From NCBI GenBank assembly GCA_018830925.1, contig JAHJRK010000193.1, positions 1-5,077 of the forward strand: 5,077 bases of DNA. The letters are read 5' to 3'. This document shows positions 1 through 5,077 of the stretch, one piece after another (position 1 is the first letter of the stretch; each line of letters opens with the position of its first letter). The notes beneath the pieces are model-generated. The model was not told where the DNA came from. It did not search any database and worked only from the letters and a program-made list of their open reading frames with translations. The position numbers and the translations under genes were made by a program. Source of the stretch: Pseudomonadota bacterium. Its GTDB lineage: Bacteria > Desulfobacterota > Desulfobacteria > Desulfobacterales > RPRI01.

Positions 1-1
1 A

Positions 2-15
2 ATTGAATTTTCAAT
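2..15. repeat. Perfect 6-bp inverted repeat, ATTGAA-TT-TTCAAT
   Basis: The two 6-bp arms at 2-7 and 10-15 are exact reverse complements separated by two T residues. It lies 12 bp upstream of a candidate -35 box, where an activator could bind. It could equally be chance in AT-rich DNA, or the remains of an upstream transcription end cut by the window edge. The stem has one G/C pair per arm, so it is a poor intrinsic terminator. The palindrome is seen directly; any role is speculation. Confidence 0.3.
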
Positions 16-27
16 GTATTAAGGATA

Positions 28-56
28 TTGACTGTTACAGCGGAAATCAATAGAAA
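28..56 (+). promoter_or_regulatory. Weak sigma-70-like promoter candidate for the radical SAM gene
   Basis: TTGACT at 28-33 matches the -35 consensus at 5 of 6 positions. After a 17-nt spacer, TAGAAA at 51-56 matches the -10 box at 4 of 6. Transcription would begin near 63 and leave a leader of roughly 95 nt. The alternative -10 TATAAA at 70-75 matches better but has only a poor -35 at the right distance. AT-rich DNA produces such matches often. Confidence 0.25.
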
Positions 57-156
57 AATAACATCAGACTATAAAATCAAATTTATGTATCAGATGCGGC
101 AGATTCCGAGATATCATCAGTGCTAACGGCATTCTTCTGAAATAGGCGATAGGGAA

Positions 157-1446
157 ATGGCAAAAGACAACCTGATTACGGCAGTTGTTGCCGGTAAAGA
201 CGGCAAAATATTCGAGCTTGAAGGGTATGCCGCAGCAGGGATGGCGGCGGATAACTTTACCTCCCTTTCAACCGGCAACACAATAGATATGCCTCATGGC
301 GGAGAGTTCATGCTTCTGCCTGACAGACGCCCGGTTGTATTTAACATGAAAACAAACGAGCTTGAAACATTAAAAGAAAATCCATATGCGCCCGGCGAGC
401 CCGTATTCCCGGTAGCGGCATTCAATTCACCCGGATATGTCATTTCCCATGTAAGCGCTTACCGGGAGCGGCAGACTGCAAAACATCTTCCTCTTTTTTC
501 TTATGGAGCAGTCGGCTGGCACAAGGGTGGTTTCAGGACAGCCGTTATCCTTGTTGACAGTGAAAAGAGGCAGGACTTAAGGCTGATGCCGCTTGAAAAA
601 GTTATCGCCGGCGTCCGGGCAATGAAAAAAAAGATGCCGCAGAACAGGCTGTGCGGGCATATAGAAAACTGTGCCTTGAAATACGGCTGCCCTGCCGCAA
701 AAAACTTCTTCCTGGGACGTTACGAAGCTCCGCTTCCGACTTCAAAAAGCTGCAATGCGGCATGTATAGGCTGCATATCGCTCCAGAAAGAAACCGGAAT
801 AAAAAACAGCCAGGAGAGGATTTCCTTTACCCCGTCTCCCGAAGAAATTTCAGAAATTGCCCTGGAACACATAAGAAAGGTAAAAAGAAGCGTTGTAAGT
901 TTCGGACAGGGATGTGAGGGAGATCCTCTGCTTGCAGCTCATGTTATTGAACCGGCCATAAAACTAATCCGTTTGAAAACTGGCAGTGGCACAATCAACA
1001 TGAACACAAACGGAAGCATGCCTGAAATAATGGAAAGACTTTTTGATGCCGGACTTGACAGTATCAGGATCAGCATGAACAGTGTAAGAAAAGAATGTTA
1101 CGATGCATATTTCCGTCCTAAAGGATATGTTTTTTCAGATGTCATAAAAAGCATAGACAGGGCTCTTGAGAGAAAGATATTCGTTTCAATAAATTATCTT
1201 AACTGTCCAGGCTTTACGGATTCTTCCGAAGAACAGGCGGCTCTCTTTTCTTTCCTTAAAAAACATCCTGTTAATTTCATACAGTGGAGAAACCTGAATT
1301 TTGATCCCTTAAGGTACTGGAAAATAATGTCCGGCGCTGCCTCAATCAGCGAAGCCACAGGGATAAAGAAAATGCTTTCCATTATAAGGAACAAGTTTCC
1401 GGATTTAAAACACGGATATTTTAATCCTCCGAAGGAAAAATTTTGA
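157..1446 (+). CDS. Uncharacterised radical SAM protein with long N-terminal extension
   Basis: A complete 429-residue protein of the radical SAM superfamily, whose members bind a [4Fe-4S] cluster that cleaves S-adenosylmethionine to start radical chemistry. The cluster motif is CX3CX2C with C199, C203 and C206 (bases 751-774). Further along are SFGQGCEGDP (248-257), in the place of the GGE SAM-binding motif, then NMNTNGS (281-287) and SIRISMNS (302-309), which look like successive strands of the partial TIM barrel. The motif sits unusually far in: about 195 residues precede it, including another cysteine series C166, C172, C178 that might bind a second metal centre. The C-terminus ends in GYFNPP. 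From memory this resembles a family of unassigned radical SAM proteins in anaerobes; I cannot name a substrate. The start is the first possible one after an in-frame TAA at 124. AGG at 144-146 is the likelier ribosome site, because AGGG at 151-154 lies only 2 nt from the ATG. No membrane segment or signal peptide is evident. Fumarase follows on the same strand after 124 bp, probably under its own promoter. Confidence 0.9.
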   Translation: MAKDNLITAVVAGKDGKIFELEGYAAAGMAADNFTSLSTGNTIDMPHGGEFMLLPDRRPVVFNMKTNELETLKENPYAPGEPVFPVAAFNSPGYVISHVSAYRERQTAKHLPLFSYGAVGWHKGGFRTAVILVDSEKRQDLRLMPLEKVIAGVRAMKKKMPQNRLCGHIENCALKYGCPAAKNFFLGRYEAPLPTSKSCNAACIGCISLQKETGIKNSQERISFTPSPEEISEIALEHIRKVKRSVVSFGQGCEGDPLLAAHVIEPAIKLIRLKTGSGTINMNTNGSMPEIMERLFDAGLDSIRISMNSVRKECYDAYFRPKGYVFSDVIKSIDRALERKIFVSINYLNCPGFTDSSEEQAALFSFLKKHPVNFIQWRNLNFDPLRYWKIMSGAASISEATGIKKMLSIIRNKFPDLKHGYFNPPKEKF

Positions 1447-1493
1447 TGGCTTTTAAAAAGTCAAGTCCGTCTTTTTTATGTCATTGAAATTCC

Positions 1494-1521
1494 TTGACAG
1501 AAAGAGACCATACAATTAAAT
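1494..1521 (+). promoter_or_regulatory. Likely sigma-70-type promoter of the fumarase gene
   Basis: A perfect -35 hexamer TTGACA lies at 1494-1499. With a 16-nt spacer, TTAAAT at 1516-1521 serves as a 4-of-6 -10 box. A closer match to the -10 consensus, TACAAT at 1511-1516, has only an 11-nt spacer and is less likely. Transcription would begin near 1528 and give a leader of about 43 nt. The box falls in the only gap between the radical SAM gene and fumarase, so fumarase can probably be expressed alone. One arm of an inverted repeat, GTCAAG (1460-1465) / CTTGAC (1493-1498), overlaps the -35 box and could be an operator half-site. Confidence 0.5.
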
Positions 1522-1556
1522 CTGTGACCTCTTGAACAAAAAAACGGATTTTAATC

Positions 1557-1561
1557 GGGAG
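1557..1561 (+). promoter_or_regulatory. Ribosome binding site of the fumarase gene
   Basis: GGGAG ends 9 nt before the ATG at 1571, a workable Shine-Dalgarno distance. An in-frame TAA at 1568-1570 directly abuts the ATG, so no upstream start is possible and this site fixes the fumarase start. Confidence 0.7.
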
Positions 1562-1570
1562 ATAAATTAA

Positions 1571-3181
1571 ATGGCTGATTTTAAATATCAGGATATGTTC
1601 CCTCTGGGGAAAGATACTACAGAGTATGGGTTACTTACGAACAAGTTTGTTAAGAGTTCCGATTTTGAAGGAAAAACAATCCTAAAAGTTGAGCCTGAAG
1701 GTCTTACCTTCCTTGCAGAAGAGGCGTTTAAAGACGTATCCCATCTTTTGAGAGCATCTCATCTTAAACAGCTTTCGCAAATAATGGAAGATCCCGAAGC
1801 TTCCGAAAACGACAGGTATGTTGCTCTTGAAATGCTCAAAAACGCCATTATTTCGGCAGAAGGCATTTTCCCCATGTGCCAGGATACAGGGACAGCCATT
1901 GTATTAGGGAAAAAGGGCCAGCAGGTCTGGACCGGTTTTTCCGATGAGGAGGCCATCTCAAGGGGCATATTCAATGCTTACACTATAAATAATCTCCGGT
2001 ACTCGCAGAATGCTCCTCTTACAATGTTTGATGAAAAAAACACGGGCTGCAATCTTCCTGCCCAGATAGAGCTATATGTCACGGAAGGCGATTCTTACAA
2101 GTTTCTGTTCATAGCCAAAGGCGGCGGTTCGGCAAACAAGACTTTTCTTTTTCAGGAAACAAAAGCGACGCTTACCCCCGAAAAGCTCCTTGATTTCATG
2201 AAGGCAAAAATAAAGACCCTCGGGACGGCCGCCTGCCCGCCATACCATCTTGCTTTTGTTATCGGAGGCACTTCGGCTGAACTTAATTTAAAAACAGTCA
2301 AACTTGCCACAGCGGGCTACCTTGATTCTCTTCCGACAAAAGGAGATGTTACGGGGCATGCATTCAGGGATCTTGAACTTGAAGCAAAACTTTTAAAAAT
2401 ATCCAGTGAACTCGGGATTGGCGCCCAGTTCGGGGGCAAATACTTCTGTCTCGACACAAGGGTAATCCGCCTTCCAAGGCATGGCGCATCATGCCCGATA
2501 GGGCTTGGCGTGAGCTGCAGCGCGGACAGGAACATAAAGGCAAAGATCACAAAAGAAGGGATCTTTCTTGAAAAACTTGAAAAAGACCCCTCAAAATACC
2601 TTCCTGCAATAAAGGAATCTGCGGCAGGAGCGGTTTCGATCGATCTTGACAGGCCAATGGATGAAATAAGGAGCTTACTGACAAAATATCCTGTTGCAAC
2701 ACGGCTCCTTCTTTCAGGAAAAATCGTGGTTGCGCGGGATATCGCGCATGCAAAATTGAAGGAGCGTCTTGACAAGGGGGATGGCATACCTCAGTATTTC
2801 AGGGATCACATCATCTATTATGCAGGCCCGGCAAAAACACCCAAGGGATATCCTTCAGGCTCATTCGGGCCGACAACTGCGGGACGCATGGATTCTTATG
2901 TTCCGGAATTCCAGAAGCACGGCGCCTCGATGGTCATGCTTGCCAAGGGTAACCGGTCTAAAATTGTGACGGACTCGTGCAAAAAATACGGCGGGTTTTA
3001 CCTGGGTTCGATAGGGGGCCCGGCTGCAAGGCTCGGAAAAGAGTGCATTACAAATATTGAGACCATCGAATATCCGGAACTCGGAATGGAAGCAATATTC
3101 ATGATCACGGTAAAGGACTTTCCGGCATTTATAATAGTAGACGATAAGGGGAATGACTTTTTTGAAAAACTTCTGGGATAA
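1571..3181 (+). CDS. fumA: Fumarate hydratase, class I (single-chain, iron-sulfur)
   Basis: Catalyses reversible hydration of fumarate to L-malate in the cytoplasm, as part of the TCA cycle or the reductive or propionate C4 routes. The 536-residue length is close to E. coli FumA (548), so the alpha (N-terminal) and beta (C-terminal) domains are fused rather than split into two subunits as in many anaerobes and archaea. Three cysteines match the ligands of the catalytic [4Fe-4S] cluster: C103 in CQDTG, C222 in AACPPYH and C316 in GVSCSADRN. Their spacings of 119 and 94 residues equal those I recall for E. coli FumA (C105, C224, C318). By motif and spacing against the Leishmania class I structure, the substrate and catalytic residues are also present: D105, R143, G186, H304, R389, T435 (putative base, in FGPTTAGRM), R439 and K459. 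The enzyme is therefore predicted active and oxygen-sensitive. Its stop lies 6 bp from that of the convergent glcF-like gene. The symbol follows E. coli; fumA and fumB cannot be told apart by sequence here. Confidence 0.97.
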   Translation: MADFKYQDMFPLGKDTTEYGLLTNKFVKSSDFEGKTILKVEPEGLTFLAEEAFKDVSHLLRASHLKQLSQIMEDPEASENDRYVALEMLKNAIISAEGIFPMCQDTGTAIVLGKKGQQVWTGFSDEEAISRGIFNAYTINNLRYSQNAPLTMFDEKNTGCNLPAQIELYVTEGDSYKFLFIAKGGGSANKTFLFQETKATLTPEKLLDFMKAKIKTLGTAACPPYHLAFVIGGTSAELNLKTVKLATAGYLDSLPTKGDVTGHAFRDLELEAKLLKISSELGIGAQFGGKYFCLDTRVIRLPRHGASCPIGLGVSCSADRNIKAKITKEGIFLEKLEKDPSKYLPAIKESAAGAVSIDLDRPMDEIRSLLTKYPVATRLLLSGKIVVARDIAHAKLKERLDKGDGIPQYFRDHIIYYAGPAKTPKGYPSGSFGPTTAGRMDSYVPEFQKHGASMVMLAKGNRSKIVTDSCKKYGGFYLGSIGGPAARLGKECITNIETIEYPELGMEAIFMITVKDFPAFIIVDDKGNDFFEKLLG

Positions 3182-3187
3182 AAGGCT

Positions 3188-4492
3188 TCATTTATTTTTA
3201 AGCGACTCAGCATAGATTTCAACAGGATGTTTAACGGTTATTTTTTCGTTTGCTTTTGACAGCATGTCGGATATCTGGACCATGCATGCAGGACAGCCTG
3301 TGGCAACAACACCGGCTCCGGAGATTTTTATGTTCCCAATTTTTCTTTTTCCGATGTCATCCGAAATTTCATAGTGCTGCAAATTAAAACTTCCTCCCAT
3401 TCCGCAACACCAGTCTGCTTCAGGCATTTCTCTGAATGAGTAACCATTATTTGCCTTAATTAACATTCTGGGCTCGGCATAAACACCAAGAGATTTCTTA
3501 AGATGACACGGGTCATGATAGGTAATAATTTCCCCATATTTATTTTCCGGCTCCGGTACTTTTATGCCGATTTTTGAAACCAGGAACTGATTTATATCAA
3601 GCGTTTTAACGGATATTTTCTCCACTTTTGATTTCAGGTCATCACTTGAGCCGGCATTAACCATGAGAGGCCAGATTTTTTTTATCGTAGATGTGCATGT
3701 CGCGCATGCCGTAACAAGATAGTCGAAATCGGCAGATGAATATTTTTCAATATTGTAAAGAAGAAGCTTCTCAAATGATTCGGCATCTCCCGATGATATC
3801 GCCGGGATACCACAGCATCCCTGTCCTTCCGGGATAAAAACTCCGATGCCGTGAAATGAAAAAATATCCAGCGCAGCCTGCGCCACCTTAGGAAAAATCT
3901 TGTCTATAAGGCATCCGGTAAAAAATGCGACCTTTATTCCAGAACTTCCCGCAGGAGTGTTCATGGAAGGTACAATCCTGTGAAATGGGACCTTTGCAAG
4001 CGGCATAAAATGCCGTTCATTTAAAATAGGTGAGGCGATCCTGCTGCATGAAGTGCCTAAAATATCGCTTGCAGGTTTGGTGAAAAGTCCTTGGAATCCT
4101 GCTCCCCATTCAAGAAGCCTGTCAAAAACCCGGGGATTGGACAACATTCCCCTCAAAATCATTTTTTTAGTCACAGAAAGCCCCATGAAACCGGTCAGGA
4201 TAATTCTCGCTTTCATGAAAATCTCAAGCGCTTTTACTCCGCTCGGACAGTTCGTCGCGCAGGAACCGCACAGAAGGCACTTGTTCAGGCGCTCATAAAC
4301 CCCCTTCGGATCTTCAAACATTTTATTCAACAGCCCGTCCAACAGCGCAAGCTTTCCCCTTGCAACATCCGCCTCCTTCCCTGTTACCGCAAAAAGAGGA
4401 CATACTGCCTGACACATGCCGCACCTCATACAGACGACAAGCTGCTCTTCCAGTTCTCCCATAAGCTGTGCAAGCCTTTTCATGTCGGACAT
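3188..4492 (-). CDS. glcF: GlcF-like (Fe-S)-binding subunit of a 2-hydroxy acid oxidase
   Basis: A complete 434-residue electron-transfer subunit, slightly longer than E. coli GlcF (407). The N-terminus carries two ferredoxin-type [4Fe-4S] motifs: C21, C24, C27, C31 followed by P, and C72, C75, C78, C82 followed by P. Two cysteine-rich CCG domains follow. The first has FTGC (191-194), C226-C227-G and TACATC (261-266). The second has HDPCH (326-330), C362-C363-G and GCPAC (399-403). This order is that of GlcF, LutA/LldE-like and HdrD-type proteins, which pass electrons from a flavin partner to a quinone, cofactor or other carrier. No transmembrane helix is seen, so any membrane contact would be peripheral. 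The start ATG (4492-4490) is the first possible one, since an in-frame TAG lies at 4504-4502. It begins 1 nt after the glcD-like stop, so the two form an operon and probably a complex. No glcE lies between them. The true substrate is uncertain; the symbol marks family resemblance. Confidence 0.9.
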   Translation of the reverse strand: MSDMKRLAQLMGELEEQLVVCMRCGMCQAVCPLFAVTGKEADVARGKLALLDGLLNKMFEDPKGVYERLNKCLLCGSCATNCPSGVKALEIFMKARIILTGFMGLSVTKKMILRGMLSNPRVFDRLLEWGAGFQGLFTKPASDILGTSCSRIASPILNERHFMPLAKVPFHRIVPSMNTPAGSSGIKVAFFTGCLIDKIFPKVAQAALDIFSFHGIGVFIPEGQGCCGIPAISSGDAESFEKLLLYNIEKYSSADFDYLVTACATCTSTIKKIWPLMVNAGSSDDLKSKVEKISVKTLDINQFLVSKIGIKVPEPENKYGEIITYHDPCHLKKSLGVYAEPRMLIKANNGYSFREMPEADWCCGMGGSFNLQHYEISDDIGKRKIGNIKISGAGVVATGCPACMVQISDMLSKANEKITVKHPVEIYAESLKNK

Positions 4493-4493
4493 A

Positions 4494-5077
4494 TCACTCT
4501 CCTATAATCTTTCCGGGATTTAAAATATTCTTAGGATCCAGGGCGGATTTGATGTTTTTAGAGAAAAGGATAGCTCCGGCTCCTATCTCGTTCTTCAAAA
4601 ATCCCGATTTAGCAAGCCCTATCCCGTGTTCGCCGGAAAGAGTTCCTCCGAGGGCAAGCGCATTTTCAAATATCTCTTTAATCGCATCTTCCACTCTTTT
4701 CCATTCTTCTTTATTTCTCTTGTCGGTTAGAATTGTGGGATGAAGATTTCCATCTCCTGCATGCCCGAAAGTCCCGATGGCAAGATCGTATCGTTTCCCG
4801 ATATTCTCTATTGAGCGGACCATTTCAGGAATTTTACTCCTGGGAACAGTCGCGTCTTCTAAAACAAGGGTCGGTTTCAGTTGTGCCAGAGCAGAAAGCG
4901 CGCCTCTTCTGGCAGCCCATATTTTATCTCTCTCGTAAGCATCTTTTGCAACACGCAGGGAGGTTGCGCCTTTCTTTCGGCAGATCGCTTCAATTTTCTC
5001 TGCATCCTCTTCCACCTGGGCAGGATATCCGTCAACTTCGATAAGAAGAAGCGCCGCGGCATCAAGAGGCAATCCGG
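4494..5077 (-). CDS. glcD: GlcD-like FAD-linked oxidase, C-terminal part (truncated by window edge)
   Basis: This is the last ~193 residues of a flavoprotein whose N-terminal FAD-binding (PCMH-type) half lies beyond base 5077. The frame is open to the edge. A TTG at 5072-5070 could be read as a start but should be ignored, because in-frame coding continues past it and reads GLPLDA, typical of the inside of GlcD. Reaction: oxidation of a 2-hydroxy acid (glycolate, D-lactate or D-2-hydroxyglutarate) at FAD. The visible part matches the FAD-oxidase C-terminal domain: LLLIEVDG, then HAGDGNLHP (bases 4763-4737), SGEHGIG (4637-4617) and the terminal LDPKNILNPGKI. The two histidines of HAGDGNLHP and the glutamate of SGEHGIG correspond to the metal ligands known in human D-2-hydroxyglutarate dehydrogenase. 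About 270-300 residues are missing, judged from E. coli GlcD at 499. It is the first of the two genes visible in the operon; the promoter is out of view. Confidence 0.93.
   Translation of the reverse strand, partial: GLPLDAAALLLIEVDGYPAQVEEDAEKIEAICRKKGATSLRVAKDAYERDKIWAARRGALSALAQLKPTLVLEDATVPRSKIPEMVRSIENIGKRYDLAIGTFGHAGDGNLHPTILTDKRNKEEWKRVEDAIKEIFENALALGGTLSGEHGIGLAKSGFLKNEIGAGAILFSKNIKSALDPKNILNPGKIIGE
4497..4503 (-). promoter_or_regulatory. Ribosome binding site of the glcF-like gene, inside the end of glcD
   Basis: Read on the minus strand, AGGAGAG lies 4 nt before the ATG at 4492, and its AGGAG core ends 6 nt before it. It overlaps the last codons of the glcD-like gene, just before the TGA at 4496-4494. 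A ribosome finishing GlcD would therefore be placed at the GlcF start, which suggests translational coupling and matched amounts of the two subunits. Confidence 0.75.

Larger units (their letters stand above)
1..156. other. AT-rich noncoding leader upstream of the radical SAM gene
   Basis: No supportable gene lies here. In the frame of the downstream gene an in-frame TAA sits at 124-126 and no ATG, GTG or TTG follows it before the start at 157, so the region is not an N-terminal extension of that protein. It could include the last few codons of an upstream gene (one forward frame is open from base 3 to a TAG at 51-53), but that is too short to claim. It holds a small palindrome at 2-15, a weak promoter candidate at 28-56 and another AT-rich box, TATAAA, at 70-75. 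Confidence 0.6.

Noticed and set aside
117..140. Possible hairpin (TCAG/CTGA outer, TGC/GCA inner) before the radical SAM start
   Set aside because: Only short stems with an asymmetric internal loop; no riboswitch-like conserved core could be recognised.
1455..1477. AAAAAG (1455-1460) and CTTTTT (1471-1476) with following T's, resembling a terminator after the radical SAM gene
   Set aside because: The stem is 6 bp with a single G-C pair and a mismatch just inside it, too weak for an intrinsic terminator; it looks like the chance result of A and T tracts.
2731..2748. Perfect inverted repeat TGCGCG / CGCGCA with 6-nt loop
   Set aside because: It lies inside the fumarase gene over the conserved VARDIAHAK segment; the bases are accounted for by the codons.
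2317..2787. 156-codon open frame antisense to fumarase
   Set aside because: It lies wholly within a strongly conserved fumarase coding region, has a low-complexity Ser/Arg-rich product with no recognisable motif, and no clear ribosome site; a shadow frame.
4091..4507. 138-codon open frame on the plus strand antisense to the glcF-like gene
   Set aside because: It overlaps the two ferredoxin motifs of a clear protein on the other strand, and its product is His/Arg/Pro-rich without family features.
5070..5072. TTG as a possible start of the glcD-like protein
   Set aside because: The frame stays open to the window edge and the residues around it match the interior of GlcD-family proteins, so the gene is cut by the window rather than starting there.

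Overview
The window reads as an ordinary chromosomal segment from an anaerobic bacterium. The best guess is Desulfobacterota (former Deltaproteobacteria) or a related syntrophic or sulfate-reducing lineage. That rests on gene content (an oxygen-labile class I fumarase, a two-subunit GlcD/GlcF-type flavin/iron-sulfur oxidoreductase, and an uncharacterised radical SAM protein), on cysteine-rich Fe-S proteins throughout, on moderate GC, and on frequent AGA/AGG and ATA codons. The taxonomy is inference; there is no marker gene here.

Layout: bases 1-156 are a noncoding, AT-rich leader with a short perfect palindrome at the left edge and a weak promoter candidate. Bases 157-1446 (+) encode a 429-residue radical SAM protein with a long N-terminal extension and a CX3CX2C cluster motif. 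A 124-bp gap follows; it contains a good sigma-70-like promoter with a perfect TTGACA box and a ribosome binding site. Bases 1571-3181 (+) encode a complete single-chain class I fumarate hydratase with every expected cluster and active-site residue. Six bases later, on the opposite strand, the stop codon of a complete GlcF-like protein (4492-3188) is reached. That gene is preceded, with a 1-nt gap, by the C-terminal part of a GlcD-like FAD oxidase (4494 to beyond the right edge), so glcD and glcF form an operon transcribed leftward into the fumarase gene.

Together: GlcD would oxidise a 2-hydroxy acid (D-lactate, glycolate or D-2-hydroxyglutarate; the sequence here cannot say which) at FAD and pass electrons to the Fe-S subunit GlcF. 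Fumarase interconverts fumarate and malate in the central C4-dicarboxylate route (TCA cycle, or the methylmalonyl-CoA route in propionate metabolism). The two blocks converge and are probably regulated separately. The radical SAM protein has no assignable substrate and is the least understood gene. I do not see a CRISPR array, mobile element, tRNA, rRNA or defence system, and no convincing evidence for a wholly new system.
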